From contig NC_007577.1 of assembly GCF_000012645.1 (NCBI RefSeq), forward strand, positions 248,001-312,000: a DNA stretch of 64,000 nt, in the 5' to 3' direction. The notes beneath the pieces are model-generated. The model was not told the origin of the DNA. It saw only the letters and a list, made by a program, of their open reading frames with translations, and did not search any database. Within the stretch, counting starts at the first letter, position 1. Each line of letters begins with the position of its first letter. This document shows positions 46,695-54,295 of this stretch, one piece after another. Source of the stretch: Prochlorococcus marinus str. MIT 9312. Lineage in GTDB: Bacteria; Cyanobacteriota; Cyanobacteriia; PCC-6307; Cyanobiaceae. Made by a program: the position numbers and the translations under genes.

Positions 46695-47229
46695 CTAAAT
46701 TCCTTATCTCTGAAGTATGTGAAGTCTGTATTACTGAGTTATTTTCCAGATTTCTAATAGTAGAAAATCTGGATCTTATGTGAGTGGATAAAAAGGAAAT
46801 TCTTTCTTCGGAAACTTTTGATTTGTAAATAGTTTTAATGTTTAAATTATTTTGTTCATCAAAAAAATAATTGGATGATGAAATAAAGGATTCTGTATAA
46901 CCTTTATTTCGTAAAACAATTCCTGAATTCTCATCCTTTGGTAAAAATATCAAAATAGTTTCATCTCCCTCACTCATATTATCTTCTTCCCAATCACTAA
47001 AAGCTTGCCATTTTATAGAAATGGCTATGCTCTCTAGGTTTAAACTTAAGTTGTAATTTTTAAAAATTTCAATAACTTTTTTATTTTTTGAGTTGATATT
47101 TTTAATGTATATTTTACTAGTTGAGTTTTCAAATTCCTGAAAAGCTAAAGTGTGAGTACTTCTAATAGATTTCCACTCTCCTATACTTTTATCAATGAAT
47201 TGATTAATTGTTGTTAGATTCTTCGTCAA
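46678..47229 (-). CDS. cpeS: Phycoerythrobilin lyase CpeS
   Basis: A 183-residue lipocalin-like bilin lyase of the CpcS/CpeS family. [21 protein letters not shown] is the characteristic opening (with the conserved W and RxxH), followed by [16 protein letters not shown] and the C-terminal [14 protein letters not shown] (quoted in short pieces). In Prochlorococcus MED4 the homologue attaches PEB to one cysteine of the beta subunit encoded next door, and the convergent arrangement here is the same. The reading starts with TTG at 47229 and overlaps the upstream small gene by 26 bases. Confidence 0.88.
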   Translation of the reverse strand: MTKNLTTINQFIDKSIGEWKSIRSTHTLAFQEFENSTSKIYIKNINSKNKKVIEIFKNYNLSLNLESIAISIKWQAFSDWEEDNMSEGDETILIFLPKDENSGIVLRNKGYTESFISSSNYFFDEQNNLNIKTIYKSKVSEERISFLSTHIRSRFSTIRNLENNSVIQTSHTSEIRNLASLKD

Positions 47230-47383
47230 GTTTATCTTCTACGGAATGATTTTCTGCTTTTTGTATCATTCTTACCATTGAATCCACCATTAATCTCTTA
47301 GCAGAAGTTACTTTTAATCCAGAAGGAGTGGTTGATATTTGTTCTCCAGGGCGATCATATGAAGTTGGTCTAAATGGAGTCAT
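47204..47383 (-). CDS. Small conserved-looking protein upstream of cpeS
   Basis: A 59-residue protein beginning [20 protein letters not shown], followed by [20 protein letters not shown] and an acidic, Asn-rich tail. It starts with ATG at 47383 and ends 26 bases inside cpeS, which begins with the weak codon TTG, so cpeS may depend on translation of this gene. No family was recognised and no membrane segment is visible. The well-formed ATG and balanced composition support a real gene. Confidence 0.65.
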   Translation of the reverse strand: MTPFRPTSYDRPGEQISTTPSGLKVTSAKRLMVDSMVRMIQKAENHSVEDKLDEESNNN

Positions 47384-47501
47384 CTAATGTCTTTTAAAAA
47401 ATTAATCGATTTCTATTCTTGCATGAATTCTTATTTATAAAGTTGTTGTTTGCAAAAATGTCATATCTCTCTTCTTTGATTACTAAATTTTTAACTGTTC
47501 T

Positions 47502-48137
47502 TTATTTAGGTATTTTATTTTTTGCTAATCCTGAAATAGTAGCTAATGCAAACATTCCTAAAAGAGCTACTCCTAGAAATAATCCGGCTCCCTGACTAAC
47601 CCCAGCTCCTACAGCTACTAGTATAGAATCACTGATAAGAAGACTTATTAATAATGCTGGAGTGAATATTTTCCAACGTGTTCCTCCAATACCAATTGCG
47701 TAGCTTAGAAAGTCAAAAAGGCCAGTCATTAGTAGACCTGTCATGAGAAAGAAATTTTCTTCTAGTTGGTTTTGATTAAAACTTTCAATTTTTTTCATTG
47801 CTTTTGGGCCTACTAATTTACTCACAGGAACTCGACCATAATTTCTCGCAATAAAGAAAGCTGCTTGGCAAAAAACGATATCAGAAAAGATTATTGTCAT
47901 GTAACCTTTTTGAAATCCTAGTAATGAACCAGCTAGCAGAGAATAAGCTGAACTTGGAAGTGCAGGTAAAATAATACTTACTCCTCTAAGTATGAATATT
48001 CCAAAAGGAGCCCAAATCCCCATGCTTTCTATTTTGTTCCTTAAAGGTTCAATCCCATAATTTTGGATTAAATAAATCAATACAACAAATATTGCTATAA
48101 AAAAAACTACTGAGAGAAATTTCTGTATTTTATTCAT
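47502..48137 (-). CDS. TVP38/TMEM64 (SNARE-associated/DedA superfamily) membrane protein
   Basis: A 211-residue membrane protein with about five hydrophobic segments. The core motif region has FILRGVSIILPALPSSAYSL and AGSLLGFQKGYM, followed by FFIARNYGRVPVSKLVG, characteristic of the TVP38/DedA superfamily. These proteins are proposed to scramble or transport lipids. It starts with ATG. Upstream lies a divergent gene for a small secreted protein. Confidence 0.85.
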   Translation of the reverse strand: MNKIQKFLSVVFFIAIFVVLIYLIQNYGIEPLRNKIESMGIWAPFGIFILRGVSIILPALPSSAYSLLAGSLLGFQKGYMTIIFSDIVFCQAAFFIARNYGRVPVSKLVGPKAMKKIESFNQNQLEENFFLMTGLLMTGLFDFLSYAIGIGGTRWKIFTPALLISLLISDSILVAVGAGVSQGAGLFLGVALLGMFALATISGLAKNKIPK

Positions 48138-48296
48138 TATTTTTCAAATAAATTTATTGGTAGTAAATTCTTAATTTAATATTTGATTCTATCTATAATA
48201 GAAATACTAATCAATAAAAATTTTTACAAATTTTTAATCTTATATTTCCTACCAATAAAAGATTTTTGTATTCCATCAGAAGTCATGATTGATTCT

Positions 48297-48704
48297 ATGA
48301 ATAAAGTTAATTCAATATTTTTTAGAAATATTATTTATTTACTCCTTTCTATTATCGTTTCGCTTTGCGTCTCAATAAAAAAATCAGATGCTTTGCCTCA
48401 TGAATGGGTTGGCGTCCCTAAAAGTGAATATGGAGAACAGCTATGGGATAGGCAAAGTATAAAAAGGAATGAAGACGGTTCTGTGAGAGTATTAAGTAAA
48501 TTTATTCCCAAAACAAAAAGTGAAATTACAAAGGATATTCTCTATACAATGGATATAAATTGTTTTGAAAAATCATTTAGAGATGTTGATGTCTCCATAG
48601 ATGAAGTAAATACTAATTTTAATGATTTAGCTGATTGGCAAGATCCAAATGGAGATAAACTGATTTTGAGTGTGATTGGTCAAGTTTGTAGAGTTGAAAA
48701 CTAA
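48297..48704 (+). CDS. Small secreted or periplasmic protein of unknown function
   Basis: A 135-residue protein. From the ATG at 48297 (MNKVNSIFFRN) a basic N-terminus is followed by a hydrophobic stretch at about 13-27 and a likely signal-peptidase site near KSDALPHEW. The mature part has one cysteine in MDINCFEKS and one in VIGQVCRVEN that could form a disulfide. No family was recognised. Starts at 48285 (four residues longer) or 48183 (38 residues longer) are open in frame, but the shortest fits a signal peptide best. Confidence 0.65.
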   Translation: MNKVNSIFFRNIIYLLLSIIVSLCVSIKKSDALPHEWVGVPKSEYGEQLWDRQSIKRNEDGSVRVLSKFIPKTKSEITKDILYTMDINCFEKSFRDVDVSIDEVNTNFNDLADWQDPNGDKLILSVIGQVCRVEN

Positions 48705-48965
48705 AAATTTTGGATCAAAGAAATGAAAAGAAATTTATATTTTTCCATACCTAGAAAGTAAAAAGACTTTCATCGTGGGGGTTTAAAGTTGCCCGGACTC
48801 AGAATTGCATTGCAGACAATTATAGAAATATCACAAAAAGTGAGATATTTTAAATATTAACTAAAGGAAAAGACCCATATTTTAAATAAATATTTTCACT
48901 TATATTCAACAAACATTCTTTTTAAGAGAGTGGATTTACAATCCAATTCTTTTTACAAAAAAGAA
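48705..48965. other. 261-base intergenic gap between convergent genes
   Basis: No convincing gene was found. It holds an imperfect hairpin AAATATC (48826-48832) with GATATTT (48844-48850), and a TGGATT-TAC-AATCCA stem near 48929-48943 followed by a T run that may end the plus-strand transcript. ATTCTTTTT and AAAAAAGAAT repeats just past the SGNH gene stop may end the minus-strand transcript. A short segment near 48774-48800 (GTGGGGGTTTAAAGTTGCCC) is clearly richer in G and C than its surroundings. Confidence 0.45.
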
Positions 48966-50126
48966 TCATTTCTTATTTGATATATTAAATAGCCTTTCTG
49001 CAATAATTGAATTTCCTTCATCATTAAGGTGAGTATCATCAAAAAATACTATAGCTTCGGAACTTATCCAATTGCTTCCATCAAAGAAAACATTACAAAA
49101 TGATTTATCAATAATACATTTTTTATTTAATTCTTTGACTATTAAAGGATATACAATTTTGAATTGGGGTTCTAAAAAATTAATTCGTTTTTTCCAATAA
49201 TCAGTAAAGAATTCATAATTAACATTAGAGCTGTAAATAGTAGGATGAAGAATTGCATTAAATTCAATTCCATCGTTTTTTAATATTAAATAACTAGAGT
49301 ACCAATTATTTACTAGATGTTTTGCTATGCTTTCAGCTTTGTCTGGACTTTTGTGGCAATCATATCCATTCCTCAAGGAATCATAAATTCTTTCTTGAGC
49401 GTTGATAGATGTTAATGGTGAAATTAAGAATTCAATAATTCTAGATAAATATATCTTAGTTAAATTCGAAAAACTTTTTTTATTATTTTTCAATGCGTTA
49501 TTTATTAGGAGTTCTCTTGAATGAGTTGGAATTATCTTATTTTCCTTCCTACATCCTTGCTCAACATCATTATATCCATCATAAAAAAACACTCTTTTAG
49601 GTTTATGTCCATCACCTAATAAAGTAATTAGGCTATTAATAGCTTGTCTTGAATTATATCCTCCTACTCCAAAATTAAAAACTTTTTCACCAGAGATCTC
49701 ATGGTAATTACTTGGGATTGTTTGATCATCAGATACACCTGTTCCCCACATTGTAGATCCGCCAAAAAACCATGTGGAATTATCGAGGTTTTGTCCATTT
49801 GAGTATCTGGTTTTATATAAACCCATAATATTTACAGTCTTTGAATTCTTTAATTTATTAGCCCAACCTAAAAAAGCTTTATACTCTTTTGGCAGAGAAC
49901 TTTGATCTTTATAAATTTGATTTCCTAAAGTTTTATTTGGATATGTGGGAAAAGTCACTCTTGGATCAACAAAAATTTTAGTATTAATTGGTTTAAATAT
50001 ATTGGATACTTTTTTATATAAACTAAAAATTATTGCGGGAAAAGATATTAGAAGTATAAAAATAATGATATTATAAAAAATTATCCCCTTATATTTATTT
50101 AAGATCTTTCCCATATTGTTACTCAA
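48966..50126 (-). CDS. Membrane-anchored SGNH/GDSL-like hydrolase
   Basis: A 386-residue protein (382 if the ATG at 50114 is used instead of the TTG at 50126, which overlaps the upstream stop). One N-terminal membrane helix lies at about 16-36, with the rest likely outside the membrane. The segment FFGGSTMWGTG with Ser124 resembles block I of SGNH hydrolases, FGVGGYNSRQ block II/III, and DDTHLNDEG near the C-terminus the Asp-His of block V. Such enzymes deacylate or acylate glycans and lipids. It is the last gene of a four-gene series that begins with the carbamoyltransferase. Confidence 0.75.
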   Translation of the reverse strand: MSNNMGKILNKYKGIIFYNIIIFILLISFPAIIFSLYKKVSNIFKPINTKIFVDPRVTFPTYPNKTLGNQIYKDQSSLPKEYKAFLGWANKLKNSKTVNIMGLYKTRYSNGQNLDNSTWFFGGSTMWGTGVSDDQTIPSNYHEISGEKVFNFGVGGYNSRQAINSLITLLGDGHKPKRVFFYDGYNDVEQGCRKENKIIPTHSRELLINNALKNNKKSFSNLTKIYLSRIIEFLISPLTSINAQERIYDSLRNGYDCHKSPDKAESIAKHLVNNWYSSYLILKNDGIEFNAILHPTIYSSNVNYEFFTDYWKKRINFLEPQFKIVYPLIVKELNKKCIIDKSFCNVFFDGSNWISSEAIVFFDDTHLNDEGNSIIAERLFNISNKK

Positions 50127-50284
50127 AAAATAGAATATATGAATGGAGCTATTACAGAACCTTGAGTAAATATAATAAGGCTGCCCATAACGACGATTGT
50201 AATAATTAAAGGAGCTAACCAGTATTTTTTTCTGATTTTAAAAAAATCCCATATATCTTTAACTAAGTCCAAAAATGATTCCAT
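50123..50284 (-). CDS. DUF5989-like single-helix membrane protein
   Basis: A 53-residue protein, too short for usual gene calling. It starts MESFLDLVKDIWDFFKIRKK and continues with one hydrophobic helix (about 24-40). The LVKDIWDFFKIRKKYW pattern resembles small DUF5989 proteins, which are typically encoded between an SxtJ-like membrane protein and a carbamoyltransferase or hydrolase gene, exactly this context. Its stop overlaps a TTG start of the SGNH gene. The family link is from recall, while the context and helix are directly visible. Confidence 0.75.
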   Translation of the reverse strand: MESFLDLVKDIWDFFKIRKKYWLAPLIITIVVMGSLIIFTQGSVIAPFIYSIF

Positions 50285-50286
50285 AA

Positions 50287-50682
50287 TTAAAAAATCCTTG
50301 TAAAATCAATAATATGATTATCGTTAATTTCTCTATAGGATACATCATTTTTCTTTTTTATTCTTAAAGGATCGTAACCAACAGATTTCATGATTAGAGA
50401 AATCGGGAGAAGAACAAAAATAAAAACCATGGTTAGAATGATGCGACTATTAATCCAACCTAGAAAATGACCTAAAAGCATCCATAATTTATATGGATAA
50501 AACAATAGTCTTGGTTTAATAATTGTAATTGTTAAAGAAAATAAACCAACCCAAATAGACCAAAATCTAAATGAATGGCCCCAAAATGCTGGTATTAACC
50601 AGCCTATGATTAATGGAAAACAAAAACCGATAAGAAATCCAAATTCTTTGAGTTTTTTTGTACTAAGTTGCTTTTTTCTCAT
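50287..50682 (-). CDS. SxtJ-like membrane protein
   Basis: A 131-residue membrane protein with three to four hydrophobic segments between about 12 and 98 (for example FGFLIGFCFPLIIGWLIP). It resembles SxtJ, a small membrane protein first named in saxitoxin clusters and often next to a NodU/CmcH-type carbamoyltransferase, with no known biochemical function. Its ATG overlaps the carbamoyltransferase stop by one base, and the DUF5989-like gene begins two bases after its own stop. Saxitoxin production is not implied. Confidence 0.75.
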   Translation of the reverse strand: MRKKQLSTKKLKEFGFLIGFCFPLIIGWLIPAFWGHSFRFWSIWVGLFSLTITIIKPRLLFYPYKLWMLLGHFLGWINSRIILTMVFIFVLLPISLIMKSVGYDPLRIKKKNDVSYREINDNHIIDFTRIF

Positions 50683-52541
50683 TAATCTAATTCGAATTCT
50701 TGCTTCCAGTCTTCATCATTCTCGATGACAGCTTGTTTATCTTTAAAAAGTATTTGATTTTGTAATACTAAAACATCCATTTCAGTCCGCATAAAGCATC
50801 TATAAGCATCTTGAGGGGTACAGACTATCGGCTCTCCTCTTACATTAAAAGAAGTATTGACGATAGATGGGCATTCAGTAAGTTTTTTGAATTCTCTAAT
50901 CATTTTGTAATATCTAGGATTTGTATTTTCGTTGACTGTTTGGATTCTTGCAGAATAATCTACATGAGTAATAGCTGGCAAAGAAGATCTAGCTATATTT
51001 AATTTGTCTATTCCAAAAAGTTGTTCTTCTTCTTTTGACATCTTATTACATAATTCATTTTTTACTGGGGCGACTAACAACATATATGGACTTTTCTTTG
51101 ATATTTCAAATATATTTGATATGTCTTCCTCTAAAACTGATGGGGCAAATGGTCTAAAGCTTTCTCTAAATTTGATCTTTAAATTCATAACACTCTGCAT
51201 CTCCTTATTTCTAGGATCTCCAATAATTGATCTCGCACCTAATGACCTTGGACCAAATTCCATTGGACCATTAAACCACCCTATAACTTTCCCTTCATCC
51301 AGAAGTTTTGCTATTTCTTTAAATAATGCATCATCATCTAGTTTTAAGAAATTAGCCTTAATTTTAGTAAGGTAATCTAATATCTCTGAGTTTGAAAACT
51401 GACACCCTAAATATGTTCCCTTCATAGAATCATTAGGGTTAACTATTCTTTTTTTATTCATATACTGATGCCAGCAAAGAAGAGAACAACCTAGAGATGA
51501 ACCAGCATCGCCACTAGCAGGCTGAATCCAAATGTCGTCAAAAATTTTTTGGTCTAACAATTTCCCATTAGCCACGCAATTTAATGCAACTCCACCAGAA
51601 AGACATATATTTTTTTGACCAGTTTCTTTCCTTAAAGTATTTGCAAGTTTAGTGACAATATTTTCGGTAACCTTTTGAATTGAGGCAGCCAAATCCATAT
51701 GAAATTGCAAAATTTCATCTTCACTTTTTCTTGGTTTTGCTCCAAAAAGTTTATGAAATTTAGAACTTGTCATTCTAAATCCCCTATGAAATTTGAAGTA
51801 ACTCAAATCAAGTTTAAAAGTGCCATCTTCTTTAATATCTATTAATTTACTTTCAATTTTTTCTACATATTTTGGTGAACCATATGGTGCTAAACCCATT
51901 AATTTATATTCTCCAGAATTAACTTTGAATCCGCAATAGTATGTAAATGCAGAATACAGCAAACCAAGTGAATGCGGAAAACTAATTTCCCATAATGGTT
52001 TTATTTTATTTCCTTTGCCAATCCAGCAAGAAGTACTAGCCCATTCTCCTACTCCATCCATGCAAAGAATTACTGCTTCTTCGAAAGGACTTGGATAAAA
52101 AGCAGCAGCAGCATGCGAAAAATGATGTTCAGAAAAGAGAAGTTTAGGTAAAACATCATTATTCCTTGAATTTGTAAGATGGGAATTTATTTTCCTAACT
52201 TCCTTTTTTATTTGAGTCTTTAGAAATAATTTTTCTTTAAGCCAAACTTGCATCGCAGCAATAAAAGATCTTAATCCTCTTGGAGCAGTAGCAAGATAAG
52301 TTTCTAATAATCTTTCAAAAGTTAATAATGGCTTTTCATAATAAATAACATATTCGAGATCATTAATACTTATATTCTGCGATTTTAAACAGTATTTAAT
52401 TGCATTTTCAGGAAAACTCGAATCATGTTTTTTCCTTGTGAATCTCTCTTCTTGAACTGCAGCTAAAATTTCTCCATCACCAATAAGCGATGCTGCACTA
52501 TCATGGTAATAACAAGATATACCCAATATATATTTTGTCAT
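50682..52541 (-). CDS. NodU/CmcH-type carbamoyltransferase
   Basis: A 619-residue enzyme that transfers a carbamoyl group from carbamoyl phosphate, through carbamoyl-adenylate, to a hydroxyl of a sugar or other acceptor. The N-terminal Kae1-like domain has GISCYYHDSAASLI, SEHHFSHAAAAFYPSPF (metal and substrate histidines at about 137-153), LCMDGVGEW and LSGGVALNCVANGKL. The C-terminal domain has GPMEFGPRSLGARSIIGDPR and NTSFNVRGEPIVCTP. All key motifs look intact. The acceptor is unknown. It leads a four-gene series toward lower coordinates. Confidence 0.92.
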   Translation of the reverse strand: MTKYILGISCYYHDSAASLIGDGEILAAVQEERFTRKKHDSSFPENAIKYCLKSQNISINDLEYVIYYEKPLLTFERLLETYLATAPRGLRSFIAAMQVWLKEKLFLKTQIKKEVRKINSHLTNSRNNDVLPKLLFSEHHFSHAAAAFYPSPFEEAVILCMDGVGEWASTSCWIGKGNKIKPLWEISFPHSLGLLYSAFTYYCGFKVNSGEYKLMGLAPYGSPKYVEKIESKLIDIKEDGTFKLDLSYFKFHRGFRMTSSKFHKLFGAKPRKSEDEILQFHMDLAASIQKVTENIVTKLANTLRKETGQKNICLSGGVALNCVANGKLLDQKIFDDIWIQPASGDAGSSLGCSLLCWHQYMNKKRIVNPNDSMKGTYLGCQFSNSEILDYLTKIKANFLKLDDDALFKEIAKLLDEGKVIGWFNGPMEFGPRSLGARSIIGDPRNKEMQSVMNLKIKFRESFRPFAPSVLEEDISNIFEISKKSPYMLLVAPVKNELCNKMSKEEEQLFGIDKLNIARSSLPAITHVDYSARIQTVNENTNPRYYKMIREFKKLTECPSIVNTSFNVRGEPIVCTPQDAYRCFMRTEMDVLVLQNQILFKDKQAVIENDEDWKQEFELD

Positions 52542-52763
52542 AAGTTACTTTTTTTTAAGTAATTTATAAATCATATCATGCAATATTAATCGTCTTATGC
52601 TTTAAATAATTACTCTATTTTATCGGATTACTATTCTAGAAACTAATTTAAATTCGCAACTTTATTCAGATAGTGAAGGACTTTAACGGAATATTATCTG
52701 GGGAGTAAAAAATCAGTAATTTTATTGCTCAACTAACATTCCACTTACATTCCATAAATATGT

Positions 52764-52795
52764 CCCTCAGAGAGTTCTTTTTTGCTCCCTGAGGG
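52764..52795. repeat. Inverted repeat in the gap beside tRNA-Phe
   Basis: CCCTCAGAGAG (52764-52774) can pair with CTCCCTGAGGG (52785-52795), with a single A-C mismatch, around a ten-base loop, giving a stable stem in an AT-rich context. No T run follows on the plus strand, so it is not a plain terminator; it may be part of a small RNA or a relic. Confidence 0.5.
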
Positions 52796-52846
52796 TGTTT
52801 CTTTGAATAACCTGAAAAAGGACTGTTATACCTGATTTTAGACATT

Positions 52847-52869
52847 AAAAAAGCACCTTTTCAGATGCT
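52847..52869 (-). terminator. Terminator downstream of tRNA-Phe
   Basis: On the minus strand AGCATCT, a GAAA tetraloop and AGGTGCT form a 7-bp stem (one G-U pair), directly followed by a T run (52852-52847). It lies 22 bases past the tRNA-Phe 3' end and should end that transcript. Confidence 0.8.
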
Positions 52870-52891
52870 CATTTAACCCTTGTATTAAAGG

Positions 52892-52964
52892 TGCCAGGAC
52901 CCAGATTTGAACTGGGGACACGGCGATTTTCAGTCGCCTGCTCTACCAACTGAGCTATCCCGGC
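52892..52964 (-). tRNA. trnF: tRNA-Phe (anticodon GAA)
   Basis: The minus strand gives a full cloverleaf. The acceptor GCCGGGA pairs with TCCTGGC (with one G-T), the D arm is TAGCTCAGTTGGTAGAGCA, the anticodon loop CTGAAAA reads GAA, and the T arm is CCAGTTCAAATCTGG. The discriminator is A and CCA is not encoded. A strong terminator follows. Confidence 0.96.
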
Positions 52965-53053
52965 TCTAACCTATACACTCTAAATTAAGATGTGTAGTTT
53001 GTGAAACCCTTTTCATTAAAAATTTTATATCTTTATCAAATATTCAAAAATTA

Positions 53054-54283
53054 TTACCTTGAATTAATCGCTAATAATGCAGTACCAAAAGAAGTGGTTT
53101 TATTGCATGAAACTATTGGTATATTTATAATTTTTTCTCTTATTTTTCTCCACTGAGGGTTTTTTGAACCTCCACCAATAGTAATAATTTTTTTTGGAAG
53201 TGAACCTGTTAGTTTGCCTAGTTCTTCCCATCCTTTCAATTCGATCTTAGCTAGCCCCTCAAATAATGCATGTAAATAAAGTGAGTCGCTTACTGGTCTA
53301 GGACCAAGTATCGGTTCTAATTCAGAATTATTAATAGGAAATCTCTCTCCTTTACTATTAAGAGGTAAAAGATCCAAAGAACTGTTTTTTGATGGATTAA
53401 TTTGTCGACTGAGTTCCTTTATTTCTAAATCAGAAAAGAACTTAGACAAGATACCGCATCCAGCATTTGATGCTCCTCCACATATCCAATCGTCGTTTAC
53501 TCTATGGATTGTAATGCCCTGTTTCTTTATAGGGTTTTCAATAATTTTCTTAACAACAATTGTTGTTCCTAAAACTGTAAGACCATCTTCTTTCCCTAAA
53601 CCTGCAGCTAATATACCTGCATTAGAATCAGTGGTGCCAGAGATTAATTTTAATTTTTTATTCAAGTTAAATCTTTTTGCTAAATCAGAATTTACTTGCC
53701 CAATAATTTTTCCACTTTTTATTATGTGAGGCAAGCATTTTTTCCATGAAGTATTAAGGAAGCTTTTTGGCCAAGATTCTTTTTGAAGATCCCAACCAAG
53801 TTTGAGATTATTACCTTCTTCTCCATGAGTCCAATCTTTTAAAAACCAGCCAGTTATCCAATCCGATTGATGTCTTAAAAGTATATTAGTCCCATATTTT
53901 TCAACTAGGTTTAATGCTTTTGCAAGACTACTGTATGCAGTTCGTAAATGATCTTCTCCAGAAGTTAATGATTCAAGAAGGATTTGATGGTCATTACATG
54001 CTTGGTCATATGGTATAGCTTCCCCTAATGGCTCCCCTTTGAAATCGAATGCTGTTAAAGTTCCTGAGGTACCAGATATAGCCAATTTACTTAGGTTCTT
54101 TTTAATCTCAATAGGTAAACTATCTAAGAGCTTTTCACAAGAATTGATCCAAGAATTTGGATTTTTAAAGCCATACAGATAAGTAACTGAATCCGAATAT
54201 ACTGATTCTTTATAAAGATCAATTATAGATATTCTCGCACCACTAGTTCCAAAATCTAACCCTCCATAATAATTATCAGGCAT
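53054..54283 (-). CDS. FGGY-family carbohydrate kinase
   Basis: A 409-residue sugar kinase of the FGGY (xylulokinase/ribulokinase) group, somewhat shorter than the usual about 500. The N-terminal GLDFGTSGARISIID binds ATP phosphates, AISGTSGTLTAFD follows, DQACND holds the catalytic aspartate region, and GTTDSNAGILAAGLG and IITIGGGSKNPQW complete the core. A cyanobacterial homologue acts on D-ribulose; the same substrate is plausible here but not shown. It lies 12 bases after metK on the same strand. Confidence 0.88.
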   Translation of the reverse strand: MPDNYYGGLDFGTSGARISIIDLYKESVYSDSVTYLYGFKNPNSWINSCEKLLDSLPIEIKKNLSKLAISGTSGTLTAFDFKGEPLGEAIPYDQACNDHQILLESLTSGEDHLRTAYSSLAKALNLVEKYGTNILLRHQSDWITGWFLKDWTHGEEGNNLKLGWDLQKESWPKSFLNTSWKKCLPHIIKSGKIIGQVNSDLAKRFNLNKKLKLISGTTDSNAGILAAGLGKEDGLTVLGTTIVVKKIIENPIKKQGITIHRVNDDWICGGASNAGCGILSKFFSDLEIKELSRQINPSKNSSLDLLPLNSKGERFPINNSELEPILGPRPVSDSLYLHALFEGLAKIELKGWEELGKLTGSLPKKIITIGGGSKNPQWRKIREKIINIPIVSCNKTTSFGTALLAINSR

Positions 54284-54295
54284 AGAAGCAATACC

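Larger units (their letters stand above)
52542..52890. other. 349-base gap between carbamoyltransferase start and tRNA-Phe
   Basis: No gene of useful length was found on either strand. The region probably holds the promoter of the carbamoyltransferase series at its left end (with a small TTACTT/AAGTAA repeat at 52549-52564), a hairpin-forming repeat at 52764-52795, and the tRNA-Phe terminator at 52847-52869. The left 200 bases are very AT-rich without recognised signals. A gap of this size is unusual in this compact genome. Confidence 0.5.

Noticed and set aside
47459-47593. 44-codon plus-strand frame with a hydrophobic, signal-like start
   Set aside because: Most of it lies opposite the end of the TVP38-like gene and nothing supports expression.
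50287-52541. Saxitoxin-type biosynthesis suggested by SxtJ and carbamoyltransferase likeness
   Set aside because: Only the small membrane protein and carbamoyltransferase families are shared; no polyketide synthase, amidinotransferase or oxygenase genes of a toxin cluster are present.
52892-52964. Integrase or phage genes expected at a tRNA-associated islet
   Set aside because: No integrase, transposase or phage protein and no obvious repeat of the tRNA end was found nearby, so mobility is only inferred from gene content.
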